The notes beneath the pieces were generated by a model. The model had not been told where the DNA came from. It ran no database searches and worked only from the letters and a program-made list of their open reading frames with translations. The position numbers and the translations under genes were made by a program. Positions 40,912 to 45,894 of a stretch of DNA of 45,894 bases are shown piece after piece. This stretch comes from Planctomycetia bacterium (GTDB lineage: Bacteria; Planctomycetota; Planctomycetia; Gemmatales; Gemmataceae), in contig SYHD01000209.1 in the NCBI GenBank assembly GCA_005799265.1, positions 1 through 45,894 on the forward strand, given 5' to 3'. Position 1 is the first letter of the stretch. The number at the start of each line of letters is the position of its first letter.

Positions 40912-42144
40912 ATGCGCTGGATTCTCTCCCTCTCGATGTGTCTGATTGCGATGAGCGCCCGCGCCCAGGAGTTCGCCCTGCGCGACGGTGACACAGTCGT
41001 CTTTCTCGGCGACAGCATCACGGCCGCGCGTACCTACGGCAAGATCATCGAAAACTACACGCTGCTGCGTTTCCCCGATCGCAAGGTTCGCTTCTACAAC
41101 GCGGGGCAAGGAGGCGACACCGCAGCAGGCTGCGTGCAGCGCCTCGATCGCGATGTTTTCGTGCATCGCCCCACTGTTGTCATCGTCGCGTTCGGCATGA
41201 ACGACATCGGTTGGGGCCTCAAGGCGGACGACGAGCACAAGAAAAAATACCTGGACGGCGTGCGCCGCATTATCCAGGAATGCCAGAAACGTAAAGCCCG
41301 CGTCTACCTCTGCTCGGCCGCGATCACTGGCGCAGATCCCGCCAAGAGCGCGGACGCCTTCCTGCAAAAAATGTGCGACGAGGGAATGGCCCTGTCGCGC
41401 AAGCTGGGCGAACAGGCGATCGACGTGCAGCGGACCATGCGCGGCATCCAGAATAAAGTTTGGGCGTACAACGACAAGCTCAAGGACGGTGCCAAGAAAA
41501 TCAGCCTGCACGCGATCGATGGCGTACATCTCAACGACCTCGGTCAGCTCGCCATGGCCTATGCGATACTCAAGGGGCTCGACGCGCCAGCCGAGGTGTC
41601 GTCGGTGCATCTTGACGCGCAGGATCCGAAGCGAGTCACCGTCGCGGGCTGTAAGATCAGCGACATCGTCATGCGCGCAGGCCGGCTGGAATTCACCCGG
41701 CTTGATCGGGGCCTGCCCTTCAATTACGGATTGTTCTATGCTCTCAACTTTCTGTTTGTGCCGGTGCTCGACGAATTGAACCGTTACACACTCCGAGTCA
41801 ATAGCCTCAGCGAAGAACGCTACGAGCTTGTCGTCGATGAACGCAAAGTCGGCACGTTCACGAAGGCGCAGCTCGCGAAAGGCGTCAATATCGCCTCGGC
41901 CACGGGCGATGCCTGGCAGCCGGGCGGCCCGTGGGATGCGCAAGCGCAAGTGGTCAAATCGCTGACCGACGCCCGACACGATCTCGCCGTCGCCCAGGTG
42001 CTCGCCAACGCTTACATCAAGGACGGTCCACTGCCGTTGCAAATGGCCCTGACCGCGCTCCGCACTGATGACGACCTGATCTCGCTGCAACGCCTCGTCG
42101 CACAGCCGAGGCCCTATCGATTCGTGCTGCGTCCCGCGCCGTAG
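40912..42144 (+). CDS. secreted SGNH/GDSL hydrolase
   Basis: 410 aa from the ATG at 40912, which gives a proper signal peptide (MRWILSLSMCLIAMSARA) and has GGGGA in front. Blocks: VVFLGDSITAAR (Ser35, block I), YNAGQGGDTAAG (Gly, block II), VAFGMNDIGWG (Asn97, block III) and LHAIDGVHLNDLG (Asp203, His206, block V). The last 150 residues (EVSSVHLDAQDPKRVTV onward) form a separate beta-rich part. It is likely a carbohydrate esterase. Its TAG stop is inside TAGCCGCAAGCGG, a half copy of the intergenic repeat. Confidence 0.92.
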   Translation: MRWILSLSMCLIAMSARAQEFALRDGDTVVFLGDSITAARTYGKIIENYTLLRFPDRKVRFYNAGQGGDTAAGCVQRLDRDVFVHRPTVVIVAFGMNDIGWGLKADDEHKKKYLDGVRRIIQECQKRKARVYLCSAAITGADPAKSADAFLQKMCDEGMALSRKLGEQAIDVQRTMRGIQNKVWAYNDKLKDGAKKISLHAIDGVHLNDLGQLAMAYAILKGLDAPAEVSSVHLDAQDPKRVTVAGCKISDIVMRAGRLEFTRLDRGLPFNYGLFYALNFLFVPVLDELNRYTLRVNSLSEERYELVVDERKVGTFTKAQLAKGVNIASATGDAWQPGGPWDAQAQVVKSLTDARHDLAVAQVLANAYIKDGPLPLQMALTALRTDDDLISLQRLVAQPRPYRFVLRPAP

Positions 42145-42155
42145 CCGCAAGCGGT
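42142..42155. repeat. half copy of the CCGCAAGCGG repeat containing the SGNH stop
   Basis: TAGCCGCAAGCGGT matches the outer part of the intergenic palindromes. It overlaps the stop codon of the SGNH gene and is directly followed by the ribosome binding site GGGGAGG of the next gene. Confidence 0.65.
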
Positions 42156-42171
42156 ACAATGGGGAGGCGCC

Positions 42172-43032
42172 ATGTTGGTCGATCTCGTGCAAACCACAAC
42201 CCGTGACGGCGTGCGCCTCGACGGCATGCTGCAAACTCCCGCGCAATCCACCAGAACGTGGCCTGTGGACGGACTCTGCTTCGTGCACGGGACCGGCGGA
42301 AACTTCTACGCCTCGTCGCTCTTCGACGCGATCGGCGAACGCTGCCTTCAGCGTGGCTGTGCGGTCTTGCGCGTCAACACGCGCGGGCACGACGGGATCT
42401 CGAATGCCGTCACGTCGAAAGGCGGCCGGCGCCTCGGCGCGGCGTATGAGATCGTGGACGATTGCCGGCATGATCTGGCGGCGTGGATCGATTTCCTGAA
42501 GGAACGCGTCGGTCCGCGCGTCGGCCTGGTCGGCCATAGCCTCGGCGCCGTCAAGAGTCTCTACGCGCTGGCTCATGACACGTCACTTCATGTGGAGCGC
42601 GTGATCGCCATCTCGCCGCCGCGCTTGTCGTATGCGTGGTTTTGCGAAAGTCCGGAGGGCCAGCAATTCCTGGGGACGTATCAGCGTGCCGAGGCGCTCG
42701 TGGAAGCAGGACAGCCGACGACGCTCATGGACGTGCAGCTCCCCTTGCCGATCGCAATAACTGCCGCGGGATATGTCGAGAAGTACGGACCGGACGAACG
42801 CTACAACTATTTGCCATTCATGCGAAGCGTGCGCGTACCGACGTTGCTCACGCTCGGCGCCATCGAAGCGGAGCACAACATGGCCTTCCGCGGCGCGGCC
42901 GAGATGTTGCGAGAATCGCAACACCGCACACTGACGCTGGCGACGATCGCAGACGCCGATCATTTCTACTCAAAGGCGCGGCCGGCGTTGATCGCACGGC
43001 TCGACGAATGGCTGACAGAGGCCGATGCGTAG
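42172..43032 (+). CDS. alpha/beta hydrolase family protein
   Basis: 286 aa with GGGGAGG before the ATG. The oxyanion-side LCFVHGTGGNFYAS (36-49), AVLRVNTRGHDG (64-75), the nucleophile elbow VGLVGHSLGAVKS (Ser123) and ADADHFY near the end (His264) indicate a serine hydrolase of the type used as an esterase or lactonase. No lid or signal peptide is visible, so it is cytosolic. Substrate unknown. It lies 27 nt after the SGNH gene and is likely in the same transcript; both may act on ester-linked glycan or lipid groups. Confidence 0.88.
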   Translation: MLVDLVQTTTRDGVRLDGMLQTPAQSTRTWPVDGLCFVHGTGGNFYASSLFDAIGERCLQRGCAVLRVNTRGHDGISNAVTSKGGRRLGAAYEIVDDCRHDLAAWIDFLKERVGPRVGLVGHSLGAVKSLYALAHDTSLHVERVIAISPPRLSYAWFCESPEGQQFLGTYQRAEALVEAGQPTTLMDVQLPLPIAITAAGYVEKYGPDERYNYLPFMRSVRVPTLLTLGAIEAEHNMAFRGAAEMLRESQHRTLTLATIADADHFYSKARPALIARLDEWLTEADA

Positions 43033-43051
43033 GCGAGGGATTCATTATTAG

Positions 43052-43199
43052 TCGTAACTGTTCACCCCTCTCCCCTGTACTCAGGGGAGAGGGGCCGGGG
43101 GTGAGGGGTTGAGGTGTCGCGCAACTGTCTGTTCCTCCCCCTCACCCCCATCCCCTCTCCCCCTGAGTACAGGGGGAGAGGGGTGGTGAATGGTTACGA
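43052..43199. mobile_element. MITE-like composite palindromic element
   Basis: About 148 nt that begins TCGTAACTGTTCACC and ends GGTGAATGGTTACGA, an inverted repeat matching at 13 of 15 bases with perfect outer 7. Inside are two inverted copies of the CCCCTCTCC..GTACTCAGGGG unit (43064-43108 and 43137-43183) around a 28-nt core. It has no gene. The same design is seen in glnE at 38340-38502. Confidence 0.75.
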
Positions 43200-43203
43200 T
43201 AAG

Positions 43204-43225
43204 TCTTCGCTAACGCTTCAGGCTC
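43204..43225. repeat. single arm of the CTTCGCTAACGCTTCAGG repeat
   Basis: TCTTCGCTAACGCTTCAGGC and two more bases match the arm of the palindrome inside lhr (22384-22408). It is placed immediately after the composite element and upstream of the lipoprotein promoter. Confidence 0.85.
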
Positions 43226-43241
43226 CGGCAGCATTTTGCTC

Positions 43242-43269
43242 TTGCACATCTCGAAGTTGACGCTATATA
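43242..43269 (+). promoter_or_regulatory. sigma-70-like promoter for the small lipoprotein gene
   Basis: TTGCAC (43242-43247), 16 nt, TATATA (43264-43269), the best such pair in the window. It would start transcription about 50 nt before the ATG at 43326, which has GGAGGGGAGGG in front. Confidence 0.5.
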
Positions 43270-43325
43270 CCGCTCTCTTGCCATAGGCGAAGGATCGTCA
43301 TGATTCACTGGAGGGGAGGGAATCC

Positions 43326-43604
43326 ATGACCGCGAAGTGGGGAAGTTGTGCAATTCTGGCAATCTGCCTGTCGCTTCTGTTCGGCTGTCGTACGTTGCAG
43401 CCGAACGTGAAGCCCGATTCCGATCCCGAGCGTTTTGCTTCGCCGCCGGAGGAGGGCCGCTACGAGAGGCCCGGCTATCCCAAGGCAGCCTACGATGCGC
43501 CGATCGATCCCGTCAAACGCAACTTGGATGCAAAGGGCGGCATGCCCAGCATGGGGCGCGGTGGCGGTATGCCTGGCATGGGTTCCGGCAGTGGCCGTTA
43601 CTGA
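43326..43604 (+). CDS. small lipoprotein with Gly/Met-rich tail
   Basis: 92 aa. The signal sequence ends in a lipobox LLFGC with the lipidated Cys21, so it is anchored to a membrane. The middle is Pro- and charge-rich (PDSDPERFASPPEEGRYERP), and the tail is low-complexity GGMPSMGRGGGMPGMGSGS. It resembles short lipoproteins found near various genes in Gemmata-like genomes, of unknown function. Its end overlaps the end of the convergent membrane-protein gene by 7 nt. Confidence 0.85.
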   Translation: MTAKWGSCAILAICLSLLFGCRTLQPNVKPDSDPERFASPPEEGRYERPGYPKAAYDAPIDPVKRNLDAKGGMPSMGRGGGMPGMGSGSGRY

Positions 43605-44398
43605 TCCGCTGCCAGAAACCGCTGCAACGCCGCGCGCAACGTCGCCACGATCTTGTCCTGATCCGACGGCGTCAACGCCGTCGCATCTTCACGGCGCAAA
43701 CCTTGCCAGTACAGCTTCACCGGCCAGCCCGTATTCTCGGCCGCGTGATTGAACTGTTCGCGCACGCGCTGGCCCCAGACGAGGCCCCAGCGATCCCGAA
43801 ACATCAACCACAGCCGATCGAATTCCGAGCGTTCCCGCCCGCGCTGCCGCACGCACAACCACGTAAGCCAAGGGATGGCGGTCAATAACCCATCAAACAT
43901 CAATGCCGGCTCGAAACCCGCAAACCACTCCGGCGCGTAGAGCAGTATGAGTTCGCCGGCGCCGACGAACAACAGCAGCAGCGCGCCCGGGCCGAGACGC
44001 GTCGGTAAATAGTTGAGGATGACGACCGCCAGCGTCGCCGCCAGAAAGAAAATCCGCAAGGGATCGATCGGATGAGTGCCAATGAACAGCGTTTCGACCA
44101 TTGGCAGAACCATGACGGCGAACAGGCCGAGCACGACAAAATTCCACGCGAAGACGTGCGGCCGGCGTGCGCCGAGCACGGCGACGCCGGCACAGCTCGT
44201 GAGTGCGAGTGCGCAGAAGCGGCCGGGCGCCAGGGCGGTTTGTGCGGGATCATCGAGGAGAAACGCGACAGCCCAACTCAGCCAGGCGATCACGCTCCAC
44301 GTCAGTGCGTGCGCCAGGCTGGTCGCGCGATTGGCGCGCCATGCCAGGCCGAGCGGGATCAAACCCACGAGGATCAAGAGGACGAGAACGATTCGCAT
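43598..44398 (-). CDS. polytopic membrane protein
   Basis: 266 aa from the ATG at 44398. Six to seven membrane segments are predicted (residues about 2-20, 29-48, 60-77, 84-100, 113-128, 138-154, 163-184), starting MRIVLVLLILVGLIPLGLAW. The C-terminal 80 residues are cytosolic, with RDRWGLVWGQRVREQFNHAA and KLYWQGLRR, then a final helix ending in AALQRFLAADQ. The WGLVWGxRVREQFN motif is recurrent in planctomycete membrane proteins of unknown function. The gene starts in a 252-nt divergent region with the HEAT protein. Confidence 0.78.
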   Translation of the reverse strand: MRIVLVLLILVGLIPLGLAWRANRATSLAHALTWSVIAWLSWAVAFLLDDPAQTALAPGRFCALALTSCAGVAVLGARRPHVFAWNFVVLGLFAVMVLPMVETLFIGTHPIDPLRIFFLAATLAVVILNYLPTRLGPGALLLLFVGAGELILLYAPEWFAGFEPALMFDGLLTAIPWLTWLCVRQRGRERSEFDRLWLMFRDRWGLVWGQRVREQFNHAAENTGWPVKLYWQGLRREDATALTPSDQDKIVATLRAALQRFLAADQ

Positions 44399-44650
44399 GA
44401 CGCAATGATTGTATAGTCCCACGCTGATTCTTGCCGCTAGCGATTCGGCAAGCTAACCCACATGCGATAGCCCGCCTCGTGCGGCGCTGTAACTCTGGGC
44501 GAAATGTAATGCTTATTCCCATTGCACAAATCCGTCCGCGCGGGATTGCGCGCGAATTACAATCGTGCGCCAATCCCGTTCTGACGATTAAAGATATAGT
44601 TGGGTATCCCATTTCGACGCCCACTAGTTGCCTGATCGTGAGGTTACCCC

Positions 44651-45253
44651 ATGAAACGAATCCTGCTCGGACTGTTGTTGCTGTTCCCCATGGCATGGGC
44701 CGCCCCGTCGCACGCGCAGTGGGTCTTCGCCAAGAAAACCAAAACAAACCCCTCGCAACGCGTGCCGGAGTTGATCTTGATGCTCAAGACCGACGGCGAC
44801 GAGCGCAGACGCGCCGGGGCCGCGGAGGAGTTGCGCGATTACGATTCGGTGGCCTTTACGGAGATCGTGCCGGTACTCGTGGACGTATTGCGGAGCGACA
44901 AGAAACAAAACGTGCGTGTGGAGGCGTTGAATAGCCTGATGAAGATCAGGCCGGTGACGCAGCTGGCCGGGCAGGCGATCGAGAAAGCCGCGGCGGATGA
45001 TGAGGCGTGGCGCGTGCGTTGGCAAGCGAAGACGGCATTGGCCCGGTATCACCTGGCAGGATATGTCTCGAAGAAAGTGGATGTGGCCAAGGGGAAACAA
45101 ACGAACGAGCCGCCGCTCGCCGAGCCGATGCCCCGTTACGAGCCGCTGCCACGTGTGGAACCGCCTGCGCTGAATCCGGCGATCCCACGTCCGCTGCCGT
45201 TGGGGGTGCCGACGCCGAAGGAGCCGAGCCCAGGCCCGACGTTGTTTCCGTGA
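44651..45253 (+). CDS. secreted HEAT-repeat protein
   Basis: 200 aa, signal peptide MKRILLGLLLLFPMAWAAPS, cleaved after AHA. Residues about 35-130 form three helical HEAT repeats: VPELILMLKTDGDERRRAGA, then VPVLVDVLRSDKKQNVRVEA and WRVRWQAKTALARYHLAG. The last 50 residues are Pro-rich (PPLAEPMPRYEPLPRVEPP), probably unstructured. HEAT proteins in this phylum are protein-interaction scaffolds. The 252-nt upstream region is shared with the membrane protein and holds TTGCAC/TACAAT-like words, but no pair at good spacing. Confidence 0.85.
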   Translation: MKRILLGLLLLFPMAWAAPSHAQWVFAKKTKTNPSQRVPELILMLKTDGDERRRAGAAEELRDYDSVAFTEIVPVLVDVLRSDKKQNVRVEALNSLMKIRPVTQLAGQAIEKAAADDEAWRVRWQAKTALARYHLAGYVSKKVDVAKGKQTNEPPLAEPMPRYEPLPRVEPPALNPAIPRPLPLGVPTPKEPSPGPTLFP

Positions 45254-45317
45254 GGATACGTCAACGACGGCCCTACACACGAGCCCGCAGCGCAAACTTG
45301 AGCGGCGACAAATCGTA

Positions 45318-45698
45318 TTACTTCGTGTTGGTCAAGCGTTGCAGCTGTTCTTCACTCAATTCGCTCAGGAACTTGCAGCCGAGCATCCAGTCGCCGTCCT
45401 CGTAGCGGCGCATATGGACGACCTTGGCGAAGACGGTGGACGGCGCCTGCTCGCCATCGCCGGGAAGCTCAATGGCCAAGCCAGTTCCCTTTTCAAATCG
45501 GCGCTGCAGCTTGAGCCGCACGCCTTCCTGTGAGATGTCCGCGATCAAACCTTTCCAGGGCGTCTCTTTCATTTCCCGCACGGACGCCGGGAGACACGCT
45601 GTGGGAACTTCGCACGCTTGACGTTCGTACACTCGACATTCCCGGCGTGATTCGATCGGGACAGGATATTCGTGAACGGACAGCACGGGTGTTGACAT
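45318..45698 (-). CDS. PilZ domain protein
   Basis: 126 aa with AGGGAGC before the ATG. PilZ domains bind cyclic di-GMP. The N-terminal Arg-rich part ESRRECRVYERQACEV is the candidate RxxxR region, and GLIADISQEGVRLKLQRRFE contains the D/NxSxxG motif (DISQEG). The domain closes with VVHMRRYEDGDWMLGCKFL. As there is no effector domain, it would work by binding a partner protein. Convergent with the HEAT gene; the 64 nt between them has no evident terminator. Confidence 0.85.
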   Translation of the reverse strand: MSTPVLSVHEYPVPIESRRECRVYERQACEVPTACLPASVREMKETPWKGLIADISQEGVRLKLQRRFEKGTGLAIELPGDGEQAPSTVFAKVVHMRRYEDGDWMLGCKFLSELSEEQLQRLTNTK

Positions 45699-45843
45699 GG
45701 CGCTCCCTTATATTTAGTGAGCGAGGTGATTTTCAACCCTAGCTCGCTGCGGACAGGAGTCAAGCTGGTTTTCAGGAGTCGCAATAATCCAAGAATCGGC
45801 TGCCATGGAACGCCCGGTAGTGTCTCAGTTTCGCACGACCATC

Positions 45844-45894
45844 GTAGACCTCACGCTCCGCGGGAGGAATCCTCACGCGGAGCGTGAGGTCTAC
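45844..45894. repeat. 19-bp-arm palindrome at the window end
   Basis: GTAGACCTCACGCTCCGCG, a 13-nt loop and the exact complement, ending at the last base of the window. It may continue beyond. It differs in sequence from the other repeat families but shares their hairpin design. Confidence 0.85.

Noticed and set aside
40840..42576. 578-residue minus-strand open frame
   Set aside because: It lies opposite the SGNH hydrolase and alpha/beta hydrolase genes, both of which have catalytic motifs and ribosome binding sites; its translation has no family features and is rich in Arg, His, Val and Ala as antisense frames in GC-rich DNA are.
43052..43199. Rho-independent terminator of the alpha/beta hydrolase
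   Set aside because: The structure is a double palindrome of about 148 nt with G-rich tails and matching copies inside genes, so a repeat element explains it better, although it may still terminate transcription.

Overview
The window looks like chromosomal DNA of a planctomycete, most likely Gemmataceae or a relative. The grounds are three secreted DUF1501 proteins, a formylglycine sulfatase, a PQQ-type propeller, a creatininase-family protein, SGNH and PL10 hydrolases, small Lys/Asp/Glu-rich proteins, high GC, and mostly short gene runs in alternating directions. There is no rRNA, tRNA, CRISPR array, phage block or recognisable IS transposase. All functions were assigned by reading motifs; no database search was run.

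Layout. 0.1-7.2 kb: ROK-family sugar kinase-like protein (-), DUF1501 protein with two small followers (+), an MddA-like membrane methyltransferase (-), dapA (+), a GNAT-toxin/antitoxin pair (-) and a PL10 pectate lyase (-). 7.3-12.6 kb: PQQ propeller, APC permease and a RelE/ParE addiction module (+), then a dynamin-like GTPase (-). 12.7-16.3 kb: thiO (-), a small unknown (+), a D-threonine aldolase-like enzyme and arfB (-). 16.5-21.5 kb: two polytopic GT39-like membrane proteins (+) around small minus-strand genes (zinc ribbon, rhodanese, acidic/basic protein). 21.4-28.8 kb: a very long Lhr helicase and a beta-carbonic-anhydrase-like protein (+), then a beta-CASP metallo-hydrolase coupled to a small upstream gene, and a two-TM protein (-). 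28.8-35.5 kb: DUF1501, a redox-dead thioredoxin-fold protein, sulfatase (+), a third DUF1501 and a DnaQ-like exonuclease. 35.6-45.9 kb: creatininase-family protein (+), glnE (-), SDR, SGNH hydrolase and alpha/beta hydrolase (+), lipoprotein (+), membrane protein (-), HEAT protein (+), PilZ protein (-).

The most striking feature is not one gene but a dense set of short palindromic repeats of several sequence families. They fill many intergenic gaps. In three genes (lhr, the metallo-hydrolase, glnE) they sit inside the reading frame and are translated without breaking it. In five other places a gene's TAG stop codon lies inside a repeat arm. Two copies have a composite form: two inverted copies around a short unique core, resembling a MITE or REP doublet. 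This resembles Rickettsia palindromic elements and REP/BIME systems, but the sequences here are different as far as can be judged by eye.

A second point of interest is the TacT-like acetyltransferase toxin, whose antitoxin seems to combine an AbrB-like N-terminus with a DUF1778/TacA-like C-terminal tail.
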